Shown here: positions 48,404 through 61,200 of the stretch, piece after piece | Position numbering within the stretch: position 1 is the stretch's first letter | Layout of the letters: every line of letters starts with the position of its first letter | NCBI GenBank assembly: GCA_034440635.1 | Contig: JAOTON010001055.1 | Span: 1 to 64,000, forward strand | Length of the DNA: 64,000 bases | Reading direction: 5' to 3' | DNA from: Lepas anatifera | Lineage: Eukaryota > Arthropoda > Thecostraca > Lepadidae | The notes under the pieces: model-generated | Databases searched by the model: none | The model's input: only the letters and a program-made list of their open reading frames with translations | What the model was told of the DNA's origin: nothing | Position numbers and translations under genes: made by a program

Positions 48404-50060
48404 GTGGGGGAAACTGGTCAGCGTTCCCAAGAATAGCTCCGTTCCCAATAATGGGAATATTGACCCATATTTGGGAACGCTTGCTTCATAAATGGAAACA
48501 CGTTCCCAAGTATGGGAACGCACGGAACTATGTTTTCAGAAAACACAACAGGAGCTTAGAAAAGATAAGGGGAATCTTTCTACCGGGTCAATTTTAACTC
48601 TTCTTAAAATTTGAGGGGGAGTTCTACTTTGAATTAGAAAATCTGTTTTTGAACACTCCCTCAAATATTCGTCTAAACTGCACGATCCAGCCCCGATGGT
48701 AAAGAAAGATGAAAAGATTGCTCTTAAACTGTGAATCCAGACAGGTATTATTTTTTAGATAATTTTCTGGGAAAGTCAATGAAAAATAGTAGTATAAAAC
48801 TGCAAAAATATTTTTCTTGGGGTCACACAGTTGCTGCTCACCATGAGCTGACAAATGAAGAAATAGGGGAAAACCTTGCCTTTCGTGTGTTTAGAAAGAA
48901 AGTAGTGCTTAAAAGTCATATTTACACATTTTCTAAGCTTTTTTATATTCATTTGAATCAGAAAAATTGTAGGTCCTGTAGTTTTTGCCCCAAGATTGTT
49001 TGAATTATTCCGTAGTGTTTTGATGAAACTGGTGTGCTTCATTCAAAGGCGGTTCCATCAGGCGGGAAAGAGGGGCACGTTCTCCCACTCAACCCTCGGC
49101 GCCCCCATCAAACCTTGGCGCCCCCCATCGACCCTCGGCGACCCCTTCTGATCGACCCTTGGCGCAACCCCCCATTAACCCTCGGCGCAACCCCCCCCAA
49201 TTGACCCTTGGCGCCACGTGAAATGGTCACGGCGCCCCCCTGATATGTCCTTTCCCACCGCCCACCCCCTTCCCCCGATGCGAAAATCCGATAAGATTTT
49301 GCGCCCACCTAATATTTGTCGCCTAGGGTTTCTAGCTCTTCCCTCAAGATATCAGAGTGCATGCAGTAAAAACATACGTGGAGACTGTTCGAAGGCGATG
49401 GCGGCGAGATGCTTGAGCCCCCTAGCCCCCCCCAGAAGTCCTGGATGTGAGAATTGGCCACTCTGTGATAGAATTTGGCAACCCCTGCTCGGATGATGCC
49501 CCCTCCCCTTTCGAATATAAACTTGGATCCGCCTATGCATCCTTCTACTCCTTAGGGCCTGCTTCTTGCAGGGGTAGGCCTTTATCCTTGAGACGCTATC
49601 ATAGGCGGATCCAGGATTGCCGATCGGGGGACACCTTCCCGGAGGCGTCATTCTTTACCTGAGAACCCTATCGGATGGGTGCAAAATCTTATCGGTGAGA
49701 GCCGATTTTCGCATCCTGGGGGGTGGGAAGCGACATTTCAGCCGGGGGGGCGCCGTGACCATTTCAGGGGGCGCCGAGGGTCGATCGGGGGTGGGCACGA
49801 ACTCCCTTTGCCCCTGGATCCGCCTATGGGGCACGTGCCCACTTCGCCCCCCCTGGATCCGCCTATGACCGCCATTCATATTTCGTCCAGAAACTAACAT
49901 ATTGAATTAATTCAGTAGATATACGCCTTTTTCGTTTCAAGCTGTCTGAAATTCCAGTTTGAATATACGATGGAAAATGCGTTTCCAAATATGGGTCATT
50001 GTTCCCATTGTTGGGAACGTAGTCATTCTTGGGAACGCTGGCCACAGTTTCCCCCATTTC
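48404..50060. mobile_element. DNA element with 75-bp GTTCCCAA-rich inverted ends
   Basis: GGGGGAAACTGGTCAGCGTT, CCCAAGAATAGCTCCGTTCC and ATTGACCCATATTTGGGA at 48406-48480 recur in reverse complement at 49985-50062 (CAAATATGGGTCATTGTTCC ending CAGTTTCCCCC). The 1.66 kb between holds AT-rich sequence and, at 49045-49867, nested hAT-like MITEs. No transposase frame was recognised. Confidence 0.65.
49045..49867. mobile_element. Nested hAT-like MITE cluster
   Basis: CAAAGGCGGTTCC at 49045, CTTGGATCCGCCTATG at 49531-49546, CATAGGCGGATCCAGG at 49600, CCTGGATCCGCCTATG ending 49828 and again ending 49867 are left and right ends of one family. The 49600-49828 pair makes a complete 229-bp element. C/G-rich runs (GGCGCCCCC) between them are family sequence, not coding. 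Confidence 0.65.
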
Positions 50061-50099
50061 TATAGAAAATGTTTCCCCCATTTCTATATGATTTTCTAT

Positions 50100-50639
50100 A
50101 GAAAATGTTATCATTGGAATTGGTAGAATGAATTATAGGCACTGCTGTATTTCAATTTTCTAAGATTCCAATGAATTAAAAACAGTGTATGCCACAAAAG
50201 CTGATATGGTTACAATTGCATCCATACATATGTTGCAGAATAAAAACACAGATAAAACAGTACATACAAAATATAGGAAAAATCCCACGGGAGGAAGAGA
50301 ATGGAGGAGAAGACATGCAGCAAACAGTAATAAAAAACATGCACACATTAAAAGCACCATCACCAGTTGCCTTCGACCCCACCCCTGCTCTGCCCAGAGG
50401 GCGCCACTCACAAATAACAAGACAATTGCTGCACGTTTTTGTTAATTATAGGGGATTTGTTAACAATTGATGCTCATTTGGCTGAAATGATGCCATCTTT
50501 TATAAATTTTGTCCAAGTTGTTCTCAGTTTGACTGTTGGAGTCAGAGTCTCACTAAAGTCATCAATGGACTTGTCACGGAGACCCCGACCCCACCACCGG
50601 AACGAGCAACTGCCACAATGAAGGGTTGATTTAGAAGCC
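50100..50639. other. Intergenic, nothing recognised
   Basis: AT-rich. A frame at 50185-50470 exists in two phases on the plus strand and one on the minus, a sign of chance. Confidence 0.35.
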
Positions 50640-50644
50640 AAAGT

Positions 50645-50854
50645 TTAACGTCCCACAAAGCACAGGGACGGCCGCCCCGCTCAGGTCACCCTCTCACCAG
50701 TCAGTTGCCAGCCGACCTGTACGTCGGGTAAACTATTGAGCGCCGGAGCGTCTCAGGGGAACCGATCCCAAGCCTGGACATGCACTGCCACTGCATGCTT
50801 CTGAGCAGGGGGCCGGAGCCCAACGCTCTACCAACTGAGCTACCGGGGCGGCAA
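50645..50854 (-). mobile_element. tRNA-derived SINE, second family, minus strand
   Basis: On the minus strand the head reads GCCGCCCCGGTAGCTCAGTT then GGTAGAGCGTTGGGCTCC, a tRNA acceptor stem, D-arm and A box. GGGATCGGTTCCCC further on is a degenerate B box. The tRNA cloverleaf is not intact, so it is a SINE rather than a functional tRNA. Its tail CAGGTCACCCTCTCACCAG also occurs at the centre of the foldback element at 22560. Confidence 0.8.
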
Positions 50855-50859
50855 AACTG

Positions 50860-51920
50860 CCTAATTACTTTATTATTTAATTTTTTTCAGATGATAATCC
50901 ACATAATCAACAGTTTGAAACAAGGCATTAGCCCACACTAGCCATCTGCCTGGCATCACTGCTTTTATTTAAAATACCGAGGTAGTATTTATGCATTTCT
51001 TGCAATTGTATTTTTGTTTCCCACTGATCTTTTGCTTGATTTTTTTCTGAAAACTATGTCCAAGAATACATCCTGGTGGCATGGGAAGTCAGCTTCCAGC
51101 ATAAGTGTGGGCCGGGAAACCCTGCACATTGTTGCATGCACAGAGTCATCTAAAATATGATGCCAATATGCAGGTTTATATTTTTAAATAGCACAGTTGG
51201 CAGGATTCAATATTTTCTACATGAATACTCAAAATGTTTGAAAATGCAGCTGGTCGGACATTTGTTGTCGGTGAAAACCAAAACCCTTCACTAATATTTG
51301 GGATTAATTCAAGATTGTTCTTCTGTCTGGGAAAACGGCTGAAGATGAATGGCGAATGACACAGGCCGGAGATTAAACACTGGACAACGCAGAGCATGCA
51401 GCAGGAGACACGGGCGGAAAAGTATCCAGTTGCGGCTGAAAGAGGCATCGTGGCGCTGCCTACGATCGACTTCACCCTTCCCGAGGCACAGAACATTGTC
51501 TGTGCCGTCACCGAAGCCGCTCGATTGGACGTTGTGGCGTCGCTGCCCAACTTCATCTCAACTACATGCACGTCACGTCGCCCCCATTCAACTACATGCA
51601 CTTACCAGCAGAGGAAACTGCAGCAGCCTCGAATTCAAATGCCCTGAAATGGCCTGTTTGGCTCATTTGGTTGGGAAATCATTGTTCAGTGTGGGAGGCC
51701 GTGGATCAAAACTGGTCCCTGGCAGCATTTTTCTAGACCAGCTCGTACCATGGGGCAAATGTTTGCACCGAGTGAAGAAGACGCTTTTGGTCGAGCTCGG
51801 AGCGGGGCGGAACGGGCTAGGCGGGCGCCACTGAATGTGAAGGCATATATGAATCCTTTCGAATTGTTTCCCTCACTATCTTGATTGAGCTGCAGCGTAT
51901 CATATGTGATGTTTTGTTGC
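50860..51920. other. Upstream region of the phospholipase gene
   Basis: A plus frame at 51396-51647 (VALPTIDFTLPEAQNIVCAV) has fair composition but overlaps open frames in two other phases and lacks clear splice sites. It could be a 5' exon or transposon remnant, and is left uncalled. CAACTACATGCAC occurs twice near 51556 and 51589. Confidence 0.35.
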
Positions 51921-51944
51921 AGAGAATCGCCGCACAGCACCGCT

Positions 51945-52289
51945 ATGTCATCCGGGTCCCAGCTCAGGAATTCATCGCTTCACTGGCGCTTAACTCAGGT
52001 TGTCAAGGACCTGGTTACTAAGGCTATTGGTGACGCAAAAGCGGTAAATCCAGCGCAAAAGCTAGCGGAGGATGTAAAAAACCTGGCTATCTCTATGTCA
52101 GCAGTCAGAAAGAAGCCTCCTGAGGACGAGACCATTTTGTCTGAGAAGGTCGACGAGCCATCAGTGGAGGTGCCAGATCCTGCCACGGCGGGAAAGTCAT
52201 GGCAGTCATATATGCGGCTGATTAAGCCCGCTGACAAGCCGGAGGCGCCGGTCATACCAAAGTGGAAGTTGGCCGAAGCTAATACCAGG
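51945..52289 (+). CDS. PNPLA8: iPLA2-gamma exon 1 (first recognised)
   Basis: Reads MSSGSQLRNSSLHWRLTQVV, then KDLVTKAIGDAKAVNPAQKL and ends IPKWKLAEANTR, like the PKWKxxxAxTR end of this region in the family. Acceptor TTTTGTTGCAG at 51922; the frame is open upstream of the ATG, so the protein may start earlier. Donor ACCAGG|GTGAGT, phase 0. Confidence 0.8.
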
Positions 52290-55200
52290 GTGAGTAGTAC
52301 TTAACACCATAGGTACCAGGTAAATTCATTGACTTGCATCTTTCCTACTCTCATATATTTTCTTGAACTCTTATGGTGTTTCTACATAGACTGAGACGGT
52401 TGTGACAAGTCCTCGTTGCTCAGATAATTGGGACAACCAATCAGACGTACTGGCGCGTGGGCCACCCCTGCCGTAACTGTGGTACCTTTCGTTCGGCTGC
52501 AGGGCAGCTTGAACCGCCCCCTCCCATAACCGCGATACCTGTCGTTCGGTACTGTCAAGTGGACCGCCCTTGTCATGACATTGATACCTGTCGTTCGGTA
52601 CTGTCAAGTGGACCGCCCCGGTCATGACATTGATACCTGTCGTTCGGTACTGTCAAGTGGACCGCCCCGGTCATGACATTGATACCTGTCGTTCGGTACT
52701 GTCAAGTGGACCGCCCCTATCATGACATTGATACCTGTCGTTCGGTACTGTCAAGTGGACCGCCCCTATCATGACATTGATACCTGTCGTTCGGTACTGT
52801 CAAGTGGACCGCCCTTGTCATGACATTGATACCTGTCGTTCGGTACTGTCAAGTGGACCGCCCCGGTCATGACATTGATACCTGTCGTTCGGTACTGTCA
52901 AGTGGACCGCCCCGGTCATGACATTGATACCTGTCGTTCGGTACTGTCAAGTGGACCGCCCCTATCATGACATTGATACCTGTCGTTCGGTACTGTCAAG
53001 TGGACCGCCCCTATCATGACATTGATACCTGTCGTTCGGTACTGTCAAGTGGACCGCCCTTGTCATGACATTGATACCTGTCGTTCGGTACTGTCAAGTG
53101 GACCGCCCTTGTCATGACATTGATACCTGTCGTTCGGTACTGTCAAGTGGACCGCCCCTGTCATGACATTGATACCTGTCGTTCGGTACTGTCAAGTGGA
53201 CCGCCCCTGTCATGACATTGATACCTGTCGTTCGGTACTGTCAAGTGGACCGCCCTGGTCATGACATTGATACCTGTCGTTCGGTACTGTCAAGTGGACC
53301 GCCCTTGTCATGACATTGATACCTGTCGTTCGGTACTGTCAAGTGGACCGCCCCTATCATGACATTGATACCTGTCGTTCGGTACTGTCAAGTGGACCGC
53401 CCTTGTCATGACATTGATACCTGTCGTTCGGTACTGTCAAGTGGACCGCCCTTGTCATGACATTGATACCTGTCGTTCGGTACTGTCAAGTGGACCGCCC
53501 CGGTCATGACATTGATACCTGTCGTTCGGTACTGTCAAGTGGACCGCCCCTATCATGACATTGATACCTGTCGTTCGGTACTGTCAAGTGGACCGCCCTT
53601 GTCATGACATTGATACCTGTCGTTCGGTACTGTCAAGTGGACCGCCCTTGTCATGACATTGATACCTGTCGTTCGGTACTGTCAAGTGGACCGCCCCTAT
53701 CATGACATTGATACCTGTCGTTCGGTACTGTCAAGTGGACCGCCCCGGTCATGACATTGATACCTGTCGTTCGGTACTGTCAAGTGGACCGCCCTTGTCA
53801 TGACATTGATACCTGTCGTTCGGTACTGTCAAGTGGACCGCCCTTGTCATGACATTGATACCTGTCGTTCGGTACTGTCAAGTGGACCGCCCTTGTCATG
53901 ACATTGATACCTGTCGTTCGGTACTGTCAAGTGGACCGCCCTTGTCATGACATTGATACCTGTCGTTCGGTACTGTCAAGTGGACCGCCCTTGTCATGAC
54001 ATTGATACCTGTTGTTCGGTACTGTCAAGTGGACCGCCCTTGTCATGACATTGATACCTGTCGTTCGGTACTGTCAAGTGGACCGCCCTTGTCATGACAT
54101 TGATACCTGTCGTTCGGTACTGTCAAGTGGACCGCCCCTATCATGACATTGATACCTGTCGTTCGGTACTGTCAAGTGGACCGCCCTTGTCATGACATTG
54201 ATACCTGTCGTTCGGTACTGTCAAGTGGACCGCCCCGGTCATGACATTGATACCTGTCGTTCGGTACTGTCAAGTGGACCGCCCTTGTCATGACATTGAT
54301 ACCTGTCGTTCGGTGCTGTCAAGTGGACCGCCCCTATCATGACATTGATACCTGTCGTTCGGTACTGTCAAGTGGACCGCCCTTGTCATGACATTGATAC
54401 CTGTCGTTCGGTACTGTCAAGTGGACCGCCCCTATCATGACATTGATACCTGTCGTTCGGTACTGTCAAGTGGACCGCCCCGGTCATGACATTGATACCT
54501 GTCGTTCGGTACTGTCAAGTGGACCGCCCTTGTCATGACATTGATACCTGTCGTTCGGTACTGTCAAGTGGACCGCCCTTGTCATGGCATTGATACCTGT
54601 CGTTCGGTACTGTCAAGTGGACCGCCCCGGTCATGACATTGATACCTGTCGTTCGGTACTGTCAAGTGAACCGCCCTTGTCATGACATTGATACCTGTCG
54701 TTCGGTACTGTCAAGTGGACCGCCCCTATCATGACATTGATACCTGTCGTTCGGTACTGTCAAGTGGACCGCCCCGGTCATGACATTGATACCTGTCGTT
54801 CGGTACTGTCAAGTGGACCGCCCTTGTCATGACATTGATACCTGTCGTTCGGTACTGTCAAGTGGACCGCCCTTGTCATGACATTGATACCTGTCGTTCG
54901 GTACTGTCAAGTGGACCGCCCTTGTCATGACATTGATACCTGTCGTTCGGTACTGTCAAGTGGACCGCCCTTGTCATGACATTGATACCTGTCGTTCGGT
55001 ACTGTCAAGTGGACCGCCCTTGTCATGACATTGATACCTGTTGTTCGGTACTGTCAAGTGGACCGCCCTTGTCATGACATTGATACCTGTCGTTCGGTAC
55101 TGTCAAGTGGACCGCCCTTGTCATGACATTGATACCTGTCGTTCGGTACTGTCAAGTGGACCGCCCCTATCATGACATTGATACCTGTCGTTCGGTACTG

Positions 55201-58200
55201 TCAAGTGGACCGCCCCGGTCATGAAATTGATACCTGTCGTTCGGTACTGTCAAGTGGACCGCCCTTGTCATGACATTGATACCTGTCGTTCGGTACTGTC
55301 AAGTGGACCGCCCCTATCATGACATTGATACCTGTCGTTCGGTACTGTCAAGTGGACCGCCCTTGTCATGACATTGATACCTGTCGTTCGGTACTGTCAA
55401 GTGGACCGCCCCTATCATGACATTGATACCTGCCGTTCGGTACTGTCAAGTGGACCGCCCCGGTCATGACATTGATACCTGTCGTTCGGTACTGTCAAGG
55501 GGACCGCCCTTGTCATGACATTGATACCTGTCGTTCGGTACTGTCAAGTGGACCGCCCCGGTCATGACATTGATACCTGTCGTTCGGTACTGTCAAGTGG
55601 ACCGCCCTTGTCATGACATTGATACCTGTCGTTCGGTACTGTCAAGTGGACCGCCCTTGTCATGACATTGATACCTGTCGTTCGGTACTGTCAAGTGGAC
55701 CGCCCCTATCTTGACATTGATACCTGTCGTTCGGTACTGTCAAGTGGACCGCCCTTGTCATGACATTGATACCTGTCGTTCGGTACTGTCAAGTGGACCG
55801 CCCCTATCATGACATTGATACCTGTCGTTCGGTACTGTCAAGTGGACCGCCCCGGTCATGACATTGATACCTGTCGTTCGGTACTGTCAAGTGGACCGCC
55901 CCTATCATGACATTGATACCTGTCGTTCGGTACTGTCAAGTGGACCGCCCCTATCATGACATTGATACCTGTCGTTCGGTACTGTCAAGTGGACCGCCCC
56001 GGTCATGACATTGATACCTGTCGTTCGGTACTGTCAAGTGGACCGCCCCGGTCATGACATTGATACCTGTCGTTCGGTACTGTCAAGTGGACCGCCCTTG
56101 TCATGACATTGATACCTGTCGTTCGGTACTGTCAAGTGGACCGCCCCGGTCATGACATTGATACCTGTCGTTCGGTACTGTCAAGTGGACCGCCCCTATC
56201 ATGACATTGATACCTGTCGTTCGGTACTGTCAAGTGGACCGCCCTTGTCATGACATTGATACCTGTCGTTCGGTACTGTCAAGTGGACCGCCCCGGTCAT
56301 GACATTGATACCTGTCGTTCGGTACTGTCAAGTGGACCGCCCCGGTCATGACATTGATACCTGTCGTTCGGTACTGTCAAGTGGACCGCCCCGGTCATGA
56401 CATTGATACCTGTCGTTCGGTACTGTCAAGTGGACCGCCCTTGTCATGACATTAATACCTGTCGTTCGTCGTCCGGTACTGTCAAATGGACTGCCCCTGT
56501 CATGACATTGATACCTGTCGTTCGGTACTGGCGCGTGGACCGCCCCTGTCATGACATTGATACCTGTCGTTCGGTACTGGCGCGTGGACCGCCCTTGTCA
56601 TGACATTGATACCTGTCCTTAGGTACTGTCAAGTGGACCGCCCCTGTCATGACATTGATACCTGTCGTTCGGTACTGTCAAGTGGACTGCCCTTGTCATG
56701 ACATTAATACCTGTCGTTCGTCGTTCGGTACTGTCAAATGGACTGCCCCTGTCATGACATTGATACCTGTCGTTCGGTACTGGCGCGTGGACCGCCTTTG
56801 TCATGACATTGATACCTGTCGTTCGGTACTGGGACGTGGACCGCCCCTGTCATGACATTGATACCTGTCCTTCGGTACTGGCGCGTGGACCGCCCCTGTC
56901 ATGACATTGATACCTGTCCTTAGGTACTGTCAAGTGGACCGCCCCTGTCATGACATTGATACCTGTCGTTCGGTACTGGCGCGTGGACCGCCCCTGTCAT
57001 GACATTGATACCTGTCCTTAGGTACTGTCAAGTGGACTGCCCCTGTCATGACATTGATACCTGTCGTTCGGTACTGGCGCGTGGACCGCCTTTGTCATGA
57101 CATTGATACCTGTCGTTCGGTACTGGCGCGTGGACCGCCCCTGTCATGACATTGGTACCTGTCCTTCGGTACTGGCGCGTGGACCGCCCCTGTCATGACA
57201 TAGATACCTGTCGTTCGGTACTGTCAAGTGGACCGCCTTTGTCATGACATTGATACCTGTCGTTCGGTACTAGCGCGTGGACCGCCCCTGTCATGACATT
57301 GATACCTGTCGTTCGGCTGCAGGGCAGTGTGGATGCTCGAACACGCCACTTGGTCTCCATGGTGCGGTCGGCGCGCTCGGAGATGTCGCGCTCACGGCGG
57401 GTGGAGGACCTCAGCCGGCACCTGCAGCAGTACCCGCAGGCCATCAACCTCGCCTACAGGGTCAGTGTTCCACAGATGCGGGGGCGGGATGTATCACGTG
57501 TTACGCCAGAGTCTGTGTGGTAGTGTGTTGATGCAGTAGTTTTAGAAGAAAAAGGAAGGTGATATGCGTCCAATCCTGCCGGGGGTCCGGAGGAGCGCGA
57601 TTACGTTAATTTCTGGCGTATAGTAAAGGAAAGACGCAGCATCACTGAACTCAGGACGAGAGGGACGGCGTCGCATTTCATTCCTGGTCCTACACTGAGG
57701 ACCGGAGGGACATAGGCGCGCTACTGCCATGTTTGGCAGCAGCGGCAGTGCAGCGTCGCCATGTTTCGTAAAGGGGGCGTTATCACCTTGCATCGCTAGG
57801 TGGTGGGAATGGTGGTACAATGCCACTGTGCTACTTGAAAGGTGTGGTCTTTTATTGTGGTGTGGCACAGATGACAGTACAGTGCTGTTCTTGTGTGGAA
57901 CAGGAGGGCGCAGTCTTGAGCATCCTGTTAGTCTTGGGAGTTGTAGTGGAGCGGCGTAACGTCTGTGTGTTGCTCGTCTTGGAGGAAACTAGTGGAGCGG
58001 TGTAACGCCTGTGCGCTGGTTCTCAGGAGGGCGCTGTCTCCGGTCTGCTGCTGGTCTGGGAGGAAACTAGCGGAGCGGTGTAACGCCTGTGCGCTGGTTC
58101 TCAGGAGGGCGCGGTCTCCGGTCTGCCGCTGGTCTGTAGTGACTGCAGTGGAGCGGTGTAACGCCTGTGGGCTGGTTCTCAGGAGGGCGCGGTCTCCGGT

Positions 58201-61200
58201 CTGCTGCTGGTCTGGGAGGAAAGAAGTGGAGCGGTGTAACGCCTGTGGGCTGGTTCTCAGGAGGGCGCGGTCTCCGATCTGCTGCTGGTCTGGGAGGAAA
58301 CTAGTGGAGCGGTGTAACGCCTGTGCGCTGGTTCTCAGGAGGGCGCGGTCTCCGGTCTGCTGCTGGTCTGGGAGGAAACTAGTGGAGCGGTGTAACGCCT
58401 GTGCGCTGGTTCTCAGGAGGGCGCGGTCTCCGGTCTGCTGCTGGTCTGTGAGGAAACTAGTGGAGCGGTGTAACGCCTGTGCGCTGGTTCTCAGGAGGGC
58501 GCGGTCTCCGGTCTGCTGCTGGTCTGTAGTGACTGCAGTGGAGCGGTGTAACGCCTGTGCGCTGGTTCTCAGGAGGGTGCCGTCTCCGGTCTGCTGCTGG
58601 TCTGTAGAGACTGCAGTGGAGCGGTGTAACACCTGTGCGCTGGTTCTCAGGAGGGCGCGGTCTCCGGTCTGCTGCTGGTCGGGAGGAGACTGCAGTGGAG
58701 CGGTGTAACGCCTGTGCGCTGGTTCTCAGGAGGGCGCGGTCTCCGGTCTGCTGCTGGTGTGGGAGGAGACTGCAGTGGAGCGGTGTAACGCCCGTGCGCT
58801 GGTTTTCAGGAGGGCGCGGTCTCCGGTCTGCTGCTGGTCTGGGAGGAGACGGCGGACGCTGTGGTGCGGATGCAGCTGCGGGAGGCGCTGGCCCTGCTGG
58901 GCTACATCACGCCGCCGGCCGGCTGCGGCATCCGCATCCTCAGCATCGACGGCGGAGGCATCAGGTCAGGCTGGACCGTGAAGATAGCCAGGAAGTTCGG
59001 AGTACATGGTAAAGCTCAAATTATTGTTGCATAACTCGAGATTTCGCTTTCTGGCGAGTGACTATCTTGGGAATGTTGTCCGTTATCTGTCGCTTGATTC
59101 CCCCCCAACGATAAGAATGAGACGTAGTATGAACCGCGAACGTGGGTATGGGACAATTACCAAAAACCGAGTTAGTGATGTGATGCTAACGTCAAATGCC
59201 AATAGCTTGACGTTCAGAAAACATGTGGTCGTGCTAGCGTCTATTTCTACAACAGACATGACCCTTGCACTGCATAATTGAAGCTGTCTCAGCTTATGCC
59301 TGCGAGATTCGAGATTTCGCTAATGACCATGGGCATGTAATTATGCTTTGGATGCTTATTATAACTTACCCGGACGATAAAGCTGTCGTATCTGAAGGCA
59401 ACGGGACGGATAAACTTGTGAGGCCAGCGGCGTCGCCACAAAATTTGTACAGGGGAACGGTGGTTTAGAGGTCAGCGTTGTCGCTTTCTACGCTGCTGGC
59501 GCGGGTATAAAGCCCGGTGGATCCCCAGAACAATGCGTAATTTGACTGCTCGGGAACTCAAGCAGGGGGAGAGTTGGCGACTCCGCATGACCCTGGTAGG
59601 TGTGAGTTGATCGGCCCCAATAGGTGGGACCCACCTTACCAGCGGCGTGGCGGCAGGGGTGTGCTGGCGATCGAGCTGCTGCGGGAGCTGGAGCGCCTCA
59701 GCGGCCAGCCGGTTCACCAGATGTTCGACCTCATCTGCGGCGTCAGCACCGGCGCCCTGCTGGCCGCGCTCCTCGGTTAGTGCCCCCGCCCCCATTCCCC
59801 CATCCGCCAGCTGCAGACCGTGACGGCCGGAGCTGACAGATGAAGGAAGGTTGTGTATTTACATGGTGACATCAGGAATCTGCGGAGCTTCGTTTTTCAA
59901 CACCCCTCCTGTCCTGCGACTTAGTAGGATTACATACTTGTATGTCCCATATCGTGGCAAAGCCACGTTATGTTGCTCGTTCTATTCGGAGTCGGTGTAA
60001 CATTATATCACCCTCCAACCCGGGAATAATGCAGTGCTATATCGCCCTCATGTCCCGGTGGCAATGTAACGCTATGTCATCATTCTGACCCTGAGCAATG
60101 TAAGGCCATATCGCCTTTCTGTCCCGAGGCAATGTAACGCTATATCGTCCTTCTGTTACTGAGCAATGTAACGTTATAGCGACCTCACGTCGCGCTATGT
60201 TCCGTATTTACGGTGGTCTGTTGTGTGGCGGGAGCCTCAGTACTTCCCTATGATGTCGTTCGGTAGTTTCCGACAGCTGTGGACAGATGGGTGGCGATGG
60301 GTGACCCTCCCGGCGAAGGCCGCCGCCTCTCTGCTGACCGTTGCGGCCGGGGTCCGTCTGACAGAGCGGCGATGGTGCCGGCAGGTCCGCTGCGGCGGTC
60401 GCTGGACGATGTGGAGGAGATGTACACCCGACTGGGCACTGAGGTGTTCCAGCAAACGCGGCTGAAGGGCACCACCAAGCTGCTGTGGGAGCACAGCTAC
60501 TACGACACCGAGGTGTGGAAGAACATTCTGCGCCGTCACCTGGGCGAGCAGAGGCTCATCTCCTTCAACAGGGACGAGCACGTGCCCAAGGTATCCATCC
60601 TCTGTCACTCACCTGCACGCGCCAGGTCTTGTCTTGCAACACATGGGTGGGTGGGTGGACCGTACACACCTGGGCATGCTCTGTTAGTGATCGTTGACAA
60701 CATTGTAGGAAATTTAAGACTTTTTGTTTTGGGCGAAGTGCGTCTATGAGGGTCATTTTGGCTTCTAGATTTCAGAATAATGCTAACGTCGATATCTCGA
60801 AGAATAAGATTATTTTAAAAGACTCATTCCCTTTCATTTCCAGTTGTCTCTGCAATGTCTTGCAAAGATGCACGCCGAGCATAGTATTTACTCTGAATTA
60901 CCCATCACTGGCTGTAAAATCAGCAGCTGGCGTTGGATGTCTTAAATCAGTATGAGGGTCTTACGATGGCAAATGATAGAAGCGATCCCGGGATTTGACC
61001 TCGGTTTCATGCTGTTCTCAGCTTAACAAGCTTCCAGTCGCGCGAATGCTGGAAGTGCCGTAAAAATTGTTCGGCAACTGATAGTTTGGATATTTTCCTG
61101 TTATTTGAAGTGAGACTTTTTCATATCCTGCCTTATGTTTATCGATCAGAACGCATACACTTGGCTGGAGCGCTGTAGTTGGACTCATTACATACTCTTT

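Noticed and set aside
50645..50854. Functional tRNA gene on the minus strand
   Set aside because: The A box is good but the anticodon arm and T arm do not fold with normal spacing; it is a SINE head.
51349..51834. 161-residue plus frame as a gene
   Set aside because: Two other frames and the minus strand are equally open. Composition (Arg/Ser/Leu) is not convincing.
52389..52475. Extra iPLA2-gamma exon after CTACATAG
   Set aside because: It would be in phase but hits TAA without a proper donor. Exon 1 joins exon 2 directly and matches the family there.
52440..57322. CRISPR-like regular array of 49-bp repeats
   Set aside because: The repeats are directly adjacent with no unique spacers, sit in an intron of an animal gene, and have no cas genes.
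57965..58708. 247-residue plus-strand frame rich in RCNACALVLRRARSPVCC
   Set aside because: It is read-through of the 78-bp repeat. A minus frame of similar length exists in the same place.
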